From: Metellina segmentata
Lineage: Eukaryota > Arthropoda > Arachnida > Araneae > Tetragnathidae
DNA length: 64,000 bases
Reading direction: 5' to 3'
Assembly (NCBI GenBank): GCA_947359465.1
Contig: OX375879.1
Coordinates: forward strand, 18,004,298 to 18,068,297
Made by a program: the position numbers and the translations under genes. Numbering within the stretch: the stretch's first letter is position 1; the number at the start of each line of letters is the position of its first letter. This document shows, piece after piece, positions 55,420-64,000 of the stretch. A model generated the notes under the pieces. The model saw only the letters and a list, made by a program, of their open reading frames with translations, searched no databases and was not told the DNA's origin.

Positions 55420-55920
55420 TCTACTCTGATGACATTTATTTCTAACAAAAGCTCCGTTATTCCACATGACACTGAATGGAATTTTCAGAAAAAGGTGCGT
55501 TTGCTTCAAACTAAAAATTAGTCACGAATGCCGTAAGATTTTAGCCCCCTTGGACAAATAGAACACGGGTTAATATGTAGCATTATTTGAGTGTACGAGA
55601 AAAAAAAATTTTTATAACATTTTAACTTCTCCATCTCTTCTATAATTTACTTCGGACGCAAATATGCATACATGTTGTGTATCCATCCATATAATCCATT
55701 TCATATTCGTTGCACTTCTGCACTTATATCCACATTGTTCTAAAATATAAGTGTACGAAATGTGTGGATTTGTCAAACGGTGTAGATTTGTATAGAGGAC
55801 AGAGAAACGCCTACTCTGCTTTATATATCTAACAGAAGTTCCGTTATTCTTCATGCCACTGAATGGAATTTTCAAGAAAAATTGCGGTTGCTTCAAACTA
55901 AATTAGTCACGAATGCTGTA
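55420..55920 (+). repeat. Direct repeat pair of about 110 bp
   Basis: 55420-55532 and 55810-55920 share 'ctgaatggaattttca', 'ttgcttcaaactaa' and 'ttagtcacgaatgc'. The second copy lies inside the fold-back element. Confidence 0.8.
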
Positions 55921-56270
55921 GCAATTGAATTTACCATTTTCTCATATTGATTATGAAATTCTTAAATATCGCACACTAGGTGCAAGAGTGGCACAAGTAA
56001 AACATATTCATACGAAAACTAAGTGCAAGACTATATGCCGAAAATGTTTACTGAAAATGAATGCACGGTAATATTTGTAGTCACTCGAAAACTCAAAATC
56101 AACTTCTGTAGTAGTCACTTCAGAAAAAAAAAATTTCAGCAGAAGTGCGACGAATATGAAATGGATTACATGGATGGATACAGCATGCATGCATATTTGC
56201 GTCCGAAGTAAATTCTAGAAGGGATAGAGAAGTTAAAATGGTTTCAAAATTTTTTTCCCGTACACTTAAA
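55587..56270. mobile_element. Fold-back element with ~130-bp inverted arms
   Basis: Left arm 55587-55718 and right arm about 56143-56270 are inverted copies, roughly 85 percent alike by eye. From the outside in they read 'gagtgtacgagaaaaaa', 'cattttaacttctccatctc', 'atttacttcggacgcaaata', 'taatccatttcatattcgt' and 'cgcacttctgc'. No coding frame. Confidence 0.8.
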
Positions 56271-56331
56271 TGAAGCTAACTTTATTTTATGAAAAAGAAT
56301 TCATGATGACTTTTCAATCAACATATAAATT

Positions 56332-56362
56332 CAACCCGAGTAAAGCCGGGTTTTTCTGCTAG
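56332..56362 (+). mobile_element. Helitron 3' terminus
   Basis: Hairpin 'aacccgagtaaagccgggtt' followed by 'tttctgCTAG' and then T: the Helitron 3' hairpin-CTAG arrangement. The element extends leftward; I could not place its 5' end. Confidence 0.7.
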
Positions 56363-57346
56363 TCATAAATATATAAACTGCAAAGATAACATTTTTTTGC
56401 AGTAGCTCAATCTTTAAGCCCCTTAGAGAATTCTTCGGATTACTGAGATTTATTAAAAAAATATTTCTGATCTCGCCTTGAAACGGTTAATGATTATAAC
56501 AACTTTCACACACACGCGCACGCACACATACATGTATACACTCACACACACACATTGAGATACCTGAGTAGATTGTTAGAAAGTAAATCAATTGAAAAAG
56601 GATACAATTCACGAATCAGCTCTTGTGTTCCAGCAGGAAAGTGGCTGGAACTGCAATTTATTACATGACTGATCGATCATATGTCAGATACTTTTTTCTC
56701 TTTCCTCTCCCTTTTGTGTATCGGAAAAGACGCTCAACACAACCGTTTGGGAAGTGCAGTAGCGTCGATATGTTATTTCACAACCCTTCTGCTAAATCAG
56801 CACGCGAGCAATTTTTTGTTAATGAAATTCCATGCTGCCTAAATTATCAATGAAGCATGAACCGTCGGGAAGGTGGGAGGAGTTCCCACTTAAGAGCCAA
56901 TAGAAACCAAGTGTTGATGCTGAAAGCTTCCCACGCAATTTCGCGAGCGACTTGTAGCCATCTCTAGTTGCTCATTTTTAATCGGAAATGTTTCCACGGG
57001 AATTCATCTTGTTATCGCTCTCTTGTTTCCTTTGATGGCATGATTCGTCACCGTATATTCGACACTTTTTGCACTCCAGGGCTAATCAGACCTTTGATGC
57101 CATTTGGTATGGATATATAGTTGTATTTTACTGTAGATTTTGAGATCTGTATAATATTTTACTCTACGCACTGTGAAATTGAATTCGTATATAGTTTGAG
57201 AAAACAAATTCACATTTTGGAATTTCTATAGCTCTAATAAGTTTGTATTAGTTTGAAGTGCGAATGGCCTAAACTTCATTTTTGAAAAGGCGTGCCAATT
57301 CGCTGCTCTAATAGGAATCTTGACTCGTTACTATTTCATTAACGAC
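56363..57346. other. 5' flank of the receptor gene
   Basis: Holds a CA-rich microsatellite at about 56509-56552 and otherwise nothing I can support. I cannot identify a promoter or an upstream non-coding exon. Confidence 0.35.
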
Positions 57347-58561
57347 ATGTCTCATTTCGGCATCAAAGTGCATCCAATGCTTAAGTACGACTCCAGGCAA
57401 ATCGTGTCTCAGAAAGACTCCCATCCGCTGAAACCTATGTTGGTGTCATTGTCGATACTGGGCGTGCGTCTGGAGGAAACGTGTGGGGGCGTCAAGAAAG
57501 CCCTTTTCCGTCTGCAGTCCGTGCTGATCCTGCTGTGTTTCCACTACTGGGCCCTATCCGATGTCGCCTGGTACTTCCGCAACCACATCCGGGAGGACAT
57601 GATCGCCGAGAGCGTTACCGTGTGGGCCTCCGTGTGCACGGTCGACTTCCTGCTCCTGAAGCGGCGCAAGTTCCTCAAAGTCCTCGCCGTCGTCAAGGAA
57701 GAGACCCAGAAAATGAGCCCGGAGAACCAGAAGTGGTACCGAAATGTGGTCCGGGTCACGTGCGCCGCCATCTGGACCTACACCCTCCTTTTCATCAGCC
57801 AGTTCTTGATCTTCCGGCCCCAGGTGCAGTACGATAACTACTTCAGCAACACGCCGCTCTTCTTCTTCTACCACTCCATGACCGAGTCGCAGATCGAGGT
57901 CTTTTTCAAGGTGGACCGGAGCGTGGAGTGCTTCTTCATCCAGGGCACGCTGACCATGATCATCGCCCTGTACGTCCTCATGTGCATCAACGTCAAACTC
58001 TGGTTCAAAAAGTTCAAGATGGCGCCTTCAGAACCCGCCTCGAACCTGTCCCTGAAGCTGGACGACGTGAGGCGGTTCAAGACGGCTTTCGAGCACCTCT
58101 CCAAGAACGTGAGGCGCCTGGACGACGTGTTCTCCCGCACCATGGCCATGTGGCTCCTCATGATCTTCATTAACCTGTGCGTGAGGATTCTGTACGTCCT
58201 CAACCCGACGTGTCGCATCTCGGAGCAGATGGTGGCGACCATCTCTCTCGCCCTGTCCAGGGCTTTCGTGACGCTCTTCACCGTGTGTCACGTCGCTCAC
58301 GAGGTGTCACAGGAGTCCATGGGGGGCTTGGAGACGATGGACACCCTGTTAAGGAGGAACGACAACGTGTGGAGTCCGTCAATGTACCACGAAATCCAAC
58401 TGGCGTACACGCGGCTTTCTTTTTTCCCCATCCAACTCACAGTTTGGAAATTCACAAGTCTTAATAGGGCTTTCATGATGACCACTATTGGAATGATGAC
58501 GACCTACGTTATCATTTGCATACAGCTGAATCCGAGTGCCATGGAAAGTCTGATGGGTTGA
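57347..58561 (+). CDS. Gustatory-receptor-family seven-transmembrane protein
   Basis: 404 codons from ATG 57347 (purine at -3) to TGA 58559-58561. The frame opens upstream only by non-ATG codons. Seven hydrophobic stretches at about residues 56-77, 86-104, 134-156, 196-220, 264-285, 292-318 and 376-394. The last contains T386 Y387 x5 Q393, the TY-x5-Q hallmark of arthropod gustatory receptors, and total length is normal for the family. These receptors are ligand-gated cation channels in chemosensory neuron membranes, with the N-terminus inside the cell; the ligand cannot be inferred. The middle of the coding region is very GC-rich (38 of 60 bases in 57601-57660) while both ends and the flanks are not. 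No intron is evident, though many relatives have introns near the C-terminus. No stop or frameshift, so it looks functional. An upstream exon or an intron-containing parent elsewhere cannot be excluded. Confidence 0.88.
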   Translation: MSHFGIKVHPMLKYDSRQIVSQKDSHPLKPMLVSLSILGVRLEETCGGVKKALFRLQSVLILLCFHYWALSDVAWYFRNHIREDMIAESVTVWASVCTVDFLLLKRRKFLKVLAVVKEETQKMSPENQKWYRNVVRVTCAAIWTYTLLFISQFLIFRPQVQYDNYFSNTPLFFFYHSMTESQIEVFFKVDRSVECFFIQGTLTMIIALYVLMCINVKLWFKKFKMAPSEPASNLSLKLDDVRRFKTAFEHLSKNVRRLDDVFSRTMAMWLLMIFINLCVRILYVLNPTCRISEQMVATISLALSRAFVTLFTVCHVAHEVSQESMGGLETMDTLLRRNDNVWSPSMYHEIQLAYTRLSFFPIQLTVWKFTSLNRAFMMTTIGMMTTYVIICIQLNPSAMESLMG

Positions 58562-58769
58562 TTTTGGCACAGATGGCGGTCAAGGAATCGTTAGCATTTG
58601 AATTACGAGTACCAGTGAAAAGGACATGTTAATTTCCGAAACATTTAACAAACTTTTTGTGCAAAAGAAGATCGCGCTTCATGGAATTCTACTGCAGAAC
58701 CTAAGACCCTTACTATTATTGCGAAGTATTGTAGCTCTCTAAAACAGCCGCAGTGTGATGCTACGTGAT
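58562..58769. other. Immediate 3' flank of the receptor gene
   Basis: No motif beyond ordinary AT-rich sequence. Confidence 0.35.
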
Positions 58770-58870
58770 TTGATCGTCTATAAAGATGAAATGGAGACCG
58801 ACAGAATCGACACACATGAGGCAACTTAATGTCACTGCAGCATCATGCATCGGTCATAGTACATCGCAAC
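58770..58870 (-). repeat. Tc1-related fragment
   Basis: 'tcgtctataaagatgaaatg', 'gacagaatcgacacacatga' and 'taatgtcactgcagcatcat' parallel 60645-60740 inside the Tc1 remnant there. A broken piece of the same element. Confidence 0.6.
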
Positions 58871-58926
58871 TCGATACATCGCCCTCGATATATTGCCCTC
58901 GATACATCGTACCTCGATACATCACC
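58866..58926. repeat. Short tandem repeat
   Basis: Four imperfect units of about 15 bp of the form ctcgatacatcgccct. A related inverted 'gatgtatcgaggtat' occurs at 59532-59546. Confidence 0.75.
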
Positions 58927-58961
58927 CATAATTCTAAATAATTATTTCTCACTTGTCCTTC

Positions 58962-58967
58962 AATAAA
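58962..58967 (+). terminator. Candidate polyadenylation signal
   Basis: AATAAA about 400 bases after the receptor stop codon, the first perfect match on the plus strand. Functional use is unproven, since AT-rich DNA gives such hits by chance. Confidence 0.35.
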
Positions 58968-59236
58968 CTCACTATGCGAATTGAAAAGAAAATTTCTTTC
59001 CAATTCGTACAATTTCTTTCCTTTTCTTTAGAATGACGCAATACAAGGTCAATTTATAACGTAGCTGAACAGTTTTTGTATAAAATTTGGATGTTTCAAA
59101 AAAGAATGAAAGAGAAGAAAAAAAAATTTCTCAAAACTATTTTACCTTATTTAACATTATTTTTAAAAGTCTACCAATTTTGTTTCTTACACGCTTTTTT
59201 TATTTCAAAATTATGTAAAAATTATATCACTTGAAA

Positions 59237-59420
59237 CGATCAACCGGTCTAATGGTTAAGGTGTTGGCCTTTGAATCGGAAGGTTCCCGGTTCGAATCCG
59301 GGGTCACGGCATGGTTATAAATTGTGTTGTCCTATGTTAGGAGCAAAGACGGCCGGCCATTGGGTGCTCCTTAACAAATGGTCATTGCTTCCGACCATTG
59401 CACAATATATGGATTGAATT
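59237..59420 (+). mobile_element. SINE with head A-like tRNA region and a different body
   Basis: tRNA-like region 59237-59311 with 'ggtctaatggttaaggtgtt' and a perfect B box 'ggttcgaatcc'. It matches head A in most positions, but the body ('gttgtcctatgttaggagca', 'cggccggccattgggtgctc', 'ccgaccattgcacaatata') is unrelated to body 1. Not a clean tRNA gene: the acceptor and anticodon stems do not pair well. Confidence 0.65.
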
Positions 59421-60369
59421 TCTATTACATACGGTCATATGAAAAAAAATATTACTTGTTTCCTTTATTTCTATTAGGTGAGTGATTTTTTTACTCACAT
59501 TACATCTTTACCGTCAGAATATCGATTGATGTATCGAGGTATTATGAGTGCATCTACGAGTTCCAGTGATTGGTTGCGTTTGTATGGTATCGGACGTATC
59601 CAGCGAAGCTGCGCCAAACCGAGACAGATAACTTTCTACGAGTTATGAAAAATGGCTACACGTAAAAAATGAAATTATCAATAATGAATAAATTATTATT
59701 TCTTTGATAATCATGATCAAATAAGCACTGGAAATTAGATAGAATCTTTGACGTATTTCTTATTTTCATTTTATTCAGCAAAAGTTGATTCAAAACAATT
59801 TATTTTTTTAAAATTTAAACAATTTTATTGGTTAATTTTAAAATATGTATTGTATAAATTGTATCGTTTTTCAAGTATCATATTAAAAGTTACTGAAAAC
59901 TTAATGTATAAGAAACGGTTTCCAGTTGTAAAAGAATGAAATGTGTTTACGATTGATCTGCAACGCAAATTCAAAATTCAATAATAATCGAATCTATTTT
60001 CAAATATTACAATATCTGAATATCCTGAATTTAAAATGATTCTTCCTCCTCTGGTATCTATATTGATGAAAATCATTTATGTGCATAATTGCTTTCATTT
60101 TACCGCTAATGTATGCATTTAAAATTATCTAAACATTGCACTTTGTTTGACATTTATATATTGGAAAATGAACCTCAAAACCATTTATTAAAGTGTTCAC
60201 ATTTCATTGATTTATTCGTTGAAAAATCAATTCATAAGTTTATGTTGATAATAACCGAAGTGAATTTACTATAATGTGGTATACACACAATTGCTACAAA
60301 ACCGTATGTAACATGTCGTGGGAGAAATCAGTATGTTTGCGACTGTCTAGTCCAGCTGTATTGGATTAA
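59421..60369. other. AT-rich intergenic sequence
   Basis: Nothing recognised. Confidence 0.35.
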
Positions 60370-60960
60370 GAATTGGTGTACCTCAAAACCTCCTTGGAAA
60401 TGTACACACCTCGATCACTAGGATTTGCAGGGAATAGAGTTGCGGATGTGCGTTCATGCAGTAGCAGGACGCATCCAGTTTCAACTGCCGGATAGTTTCC
60501 GGTGTGCTTGACCTCGTACTCAGCCTTCCGTCTAGACCATCTCATAAGTGTTCAACAGGATTGAGATCAGGGGAACGGACAGGCCAATCCATGAACGCTT
60601 TATAGCATCTCCGAAACCGCAACACGGTGCAATGTTGCGTGGGTTTATCGTCTCTAAAGATTAAATAGTGTTCGACAGAATCGACGCTTAGGAGGCAAGT
60701 TTATGTCACTGCAATACCGTACATCGGTTAACTGTACCTCTGAAGTATCTGAAGCTGTATATGGCAGTCCATCATAATGCCTCTCCAGTCAATAATACAA
60801 CTACCACAATATCGATCCATTTCATCATTATTTGTGGCTGATAATATGGTGCAACCTTACCTAACTATGGTTGAGTGACTAGTTTATCAAATGCAATGAC
60901 GGAGTGATCATCAATGGCCGCTGTTTTTCGCGGCCGACCACCTACATAGCTCTACCTACT
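60370..60960 (-). pseudogene. Tc1-type transposase C-terminal remnant
   Basis: Minus-strand reading of about 60600-60380 gives AFMDWPVRSPDLNPVEHL, a stop, DGLDGRLSTRSSTPETIRQL. This is the third-catalytic-residue block (E of NPVEH) and C-terminal region of Tc1 transposases, with a nonsense codon in place of the conserved W. Upstream parts are too eroded to read. It shares sequence with the fragment at 58770-58870. Confidence 0.75.
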
Positions 60961-61011
60961 CCTCTATGACTGAAAGACGATGCTAGTGGCGACATTGAAC
61001 TTGGTGGCCAC

Positions 61012-61075
61012 ACACATCGGCCATAACCCGTTGTATTGTTGCAGAGAGTGTAATTATTAAATACCTACCTACCCA
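61012..61075 (+). repeat. SINE tail fragment
   Basis: 'catcggccataacccgttgt', 'gtaattattaaatacctacc': last part of body 1, diverged. Confidence 0.5.
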
Positions 61076-61900
61076 ATACTTCTACCGCTTGTAAAACCAT
61101 CGGAGTGTTTCCATGTGGGCATTTCATTGCCTGCCATACAACAAAACTCACTGAACGCCTGTACCGATCGTACTTAACATTCGGAAATTTGAAGACAGTT
61201 CTTGAACTTCTGCTAGTCGTTTATTCGCTATTGCGTTACATCTTACGTTGCGATTCCAAAATTTGGATATGTACCAGTTTTCTACTACATAAATATCCTC
61301 AGTTTTCCAAATCGCCAGAGGTCGTTTCATTTAATATTGACATTGTAGCCCTTAAATATTGTTGAACTCTTTTATTTTGTACTTCAGTGTAGTAGTACAA
61401 ATATCCATCATGGCATACTTTTTATGGACTACAGATGCACTGTCTGGGCAGACGCTGACACATATTCGACGAAACCACTGCCTACTGATAGAAGAAAAAA
61501 ATGAACAAAAAAAACTACTGACAGTAAAACTTGAAATCCGTGCGAGATGGTGAACATTTCAAAGACTGTTGAACCTAGTCCATTCCTGGGTATCTTATTG
61601 GCAAGATTCAGTCCCTTGACTCAAACACATTCCATTCAGAGCGAACAGTATTTTATAAGTTTAAAGCAACGGCCTACTACTGAAAAGATACACTTGTTGA
61701 AAATCGGACATTTACAATTCATAGATATTTTTAGAGCTGTCTTTTCTCTTCATCTATTTCTTCTGCGCAGAGCCGATGATAATAAGCTCTAATTTATTCC
61801 GTCCTTGTACTTTCAGATTAAGCTTCCTGTTTCTTACTTCATCTTTCACCTTCTACGTCGTTCTCTTTGGTGTTCTTCTTAACGTAGATAACTGCAGTCA
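61076..61900. other. Unassigned sequence
   Basis: Several open frames of 60-86 codons on both strands (for example 61105-61365), none with a recognisable motif. Confidence 0.35.
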
Positions 61901-62350
61901 CTTCTGCGCCAAGTTAGAGATGAAATCCTAAAATCGAATGGCACTATGGGACCAGCACGGTGTAAGTTGTCCTCTTTTGTGGTAATGTCTACTGCTGTTT
62001 CTGATCCAAGTAAAAGATGATATCCTATACCCAGATGACACAACACGATCATCTGGGTTGTCGTTCCACTGTTTCACAATAATGTCTGCAGTCGCTCCAA
62101 GTTGGATCATATGGCACGACATGGACAGTTCGATGTAAGATTATCCTCTGTTGTGGTAATGTATTCAGTTCTTTCTGCTCCAAGCAAGCGATGTAATCCT
62201 AAACTCAGATGACGATCAACTCGGTATAAGTTGCTCCTCTGTTGAAGAAATGTGTGCAGTGGTATCTGCTCCAAGAAAAGGATTCAAGAGAGCCTGAAAT
62301 CAAATGTCACGTGCTCATCTCGTTGTAAGTAAGTTGCTCCAGGAAGTAAT
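61901..62350. repeat. Diverged tandem repeats of about 90-170 bp
   Basis: Recurring blocks: 'gtgtaagttgtcctctt' (61962), 'gatgtaagattatcctctg' (62131), 'ggtataagttgctcctctg' (62222), each followed by 'gtggtaatgt'-like and 'tctgctccaag'-like text, then 'agatga' motifs. Unit length varies. Confidence 0.6.
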
Positions 62351-63242
62351 CTGTATCGAGATACCGATCATCGCCGGGCAGGTCGCTTAATATGCAATCA
62401 ATCCTTTTTTGCACTGGCTTAACGGCGGATCGATTCGCTTTCGGATACAATGTCCTGGAATTAAAGGTATTAGGGAAGTCATTCTTCACGGCTCAAGGCG
62501 AATTCGGTAACTTTATCTTCCTGCTCCAGTTATGTCTCCGGAGGGGTATTAATCAAAAACTGGAGTGATGATGGGATTAAATTCCCGGGAAATAGTTCCG
62601 CCCCAAGTGTGCAGCCGCTCGATGATGGGATGCCAGGGCTGTTCTTTTGCATTAAGGATCTGCGAATTGGAACGGCTTCCCTTACTTGGGCACATTTTAG
62701 ATCTTTGACTCTTCTGAAAATATGTCGATATTTTTCACTGGTCGACATCTGTAATGTCGCAGAAAACAAATTTATTTTATAAGGTTCGTTCTTTATAAAA
62801 AGCAAATATTTGTGGCAAATTTTTACGTCAGCTTCATCAGTCCCTAGAAAATTCTCTAGACAATTATTGGGTTGCTGCATAAGTTCTTTCCATTTTTGGT
62901 GCTCGTTGCTCCTTTTTGGCACTAAATGGCTTTGCTTCACAAAACCAAAATGTTACTTACTTCACACGTGTAAAGATTTTATTTGAAAGAAGGAATTTTC
63001 CTATGCGCGGGCGCTTTTAGCGATTCGAGTGCTGAATCTCGATTTAATATGTATTTATTTGTGCACTGAAACAGGCGCTTTTGGTATTCTAAAAACCTAT
63101 TAAATGTATTTTAACTTATTCATTTACTGCAACTTTAATGGAACGATAAATACTTTACATGCTGAATTCTGAAGAACTGTTTGCTACCCCATGACTCATG
63201 TGTTTATTATTTCTTCTTCTGAGTTAGTGCATATTTCTATGT
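62351..63242. other. Unassigned sequence with a 136-codon minus-strand frame
   Basis: 62530-62940 is open on the minus strand (ending SLQFLINTPPET) but starts at GTG, has its first ATG at codon 21 and matches no family I know. I record it as an unsupported frame rather than a gene. Confidence 0.3.
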
Positions 63243-63334
63243 GATCCGTCTAGAACATTCTATGTGATCCGTCTAGAACATTCTATGTAATCCGTCTAGA
63301 ACATTCTATGTGATCCGTCTAGAACATTCTATGT
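63243..63334 (+). repeat. Four 23-bp tandem repeats with heat-shock-element-like core
   Basis: Units start at 63243, 63266, 63289 and 63312: (g/a)atccgtctagaacattct + atgt. Each contains CTAGAACATTCTAT, which fits the heat-shock consensus CTnGAAnnTTCnAG at every fixed position except the last. Whether it is regulatory or just a minisatellite is open. Confidence 0.9.
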
Positions 63335-64000
63335 ACAATTAATTATGTAATTGTTTAATAAACATTTTATTACAACGCAACTGGTAAATGAGTCTGTCTT
63401 AACAGCGACACCTTTAACTGCTCGGTTATTGATGAGCCTGCTTTGGAAAATATTATTTTATCGGTGATTTCTGGTACTTTGAAGCAGAAATCATGATAAT
63501 CTATCAATAGTATCTCGTTTCTTTGATCGAATAGACGGTCATTTTATCATTGTTGTGCTGTGCGGTAAAAGCAACTCTACACAACTGGAAAATCTCACGA
63601 CGTTCAGACAGTAAATTACAACAAAATTGATAAGTTGCACACTTCGCCCACACGACGCTATATTTATCTTCTGGATGTTTCTTTTAGTTCTGAAATCATA
63701 AGACAAAATAGTTGTAGCGCTCGACTTTCATGCATGTCCCCCATATTCTTCCCGATTTTAAAGAAGTATTCATTACAAAAAATGGTTCCCATGGGATTAT
63801 GTCCCTTTAGGCAATATAGTTCATTTTTGAAACATTACCTTCCTAATGGGTCGGAATTTCCGACCAACAGGAAGTAATGAATGAACTGTAATGTTTGGAA
63901 GTTAGGGACGAAAAGGCATTCTTTTATCGCACCCGAACGGGTATTTCAGGAATGGAGAGGTTAATTTACTGCTGTTGGCGGTTCCTACGCTCTATAAAAA
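63335..64000. other. Unassigned sequence
   Basis: An AATAAA lies at about 63357, just after the 23-bp repeats. An 80-codon frame at 63635-63877 has no motif. Confidence 0.35.

Noticed and set aside
57481..58570. Several long antisense and shifted frames across the receptor gene
   Set aside because: They are a by-product of high GC content, which lowers stop-codon frequency. Only one frame gives seven hydrophobic segments and the family signature.
58866..59546. Possible transposon bounded by inverted 'acctcgatacatc' words
   Set aside because: Only about 14 bp is inverted, no target duplication is visible and the left copy is part of a tandem repeat.
62530..62940. 136-codon minus-strand frame
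   Set aside because: GTG start, no recognisable domain, and its neighbourhood is repetitive. It is not supported as a gene without transcript evidence.
63243..63334. CRISPR-like array of 23-bp repeats
   Set aside because: The repeats are contiguous with no spacers and the genome is eukaryotic.

Overview
The window is a eukaryotic nuclear contig, almost certainly from an arthropod. It is AT-rich and dominated by transposable elements. Elements typical of arthropod genomes are mixed together: Tc1 and mariner-like transposons, several hAT elements, Helitrons, one Ty3/gypsy LTR retrotransposon and many tRNA-derived SINEs. The one convincing host gene is a seven-transmembrane receptor with the gustatory-receptor TY-x5-Q signature. 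I see no bacterial operons, CRISPR arrays or rRNA. I cannot tell insect from chelicerate from the sequence alone.

Layout. 1-5.6 kb is a SINE graveyard in which SINEs sit inside SINEs with target-site duplications. 5.65-6.5 kb is a small hAT remnant with subterminal repeats. 7-11 kb holds SINE fragments in AT-rich DNA. 11.4-12.65 kb is a long-TIR element with 8-bp target duplications and a tandemly duplicated left arm; a second copy lies at 44.3-44.9 kb. 16.2-17.7 kb is a mariner-like element with 122-bp TIRs and one nonsense codon. 18.0-18.7 kb is a Helitron 3' end. 19.3-19.85 kb is a deleted Tc1 element. 21.4-21.9 kb is a mariner-type MITE.

22.1-28.6 kb is a composite. An old hAT element has been entered by a very young LTR retrotransposon (22716-26197: one mismatch between LTRs, 5-bp target duplication, intact pro-RT-RNaseH-integrase frame, no gag). 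The hAT also carries two blocks of a 24-bp minisatellite. 30-34 kb holds Tc1 remnants, including an in-frame fusion of a Tc1 fragment to a second DD41D-type transposase. 35.8-37.05 kb is a deleted Tc1 element with a 652-bp Helitron inside it. 40.15-40.73 kb is a deletion derivative of a mariner-like element. 47.9-50.3 kb is a complete but decayed hAT with an 8-bp target duplication. 52.8-53.6 kb is another Tc1 pseudogene. 55.6-56.4 kb is a fold-back element followed by a Helitron 3' end.

The receptor gene (57347-58561) is uninterrupted and much more GC-rich than its surroundings. The last 5 kb hold another Tc1 remnant, diverged ~100-bp repeats and four 23-bp repeats, each containing a near-consensus heat-shock element. 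The most useful observations are the SINE families that combine different tRNA-like heads with one shared body, the gag-less young LTR element, the Tc1/DD41D chimera, and non-autonomous Tc1 copies that share one deletion structure.
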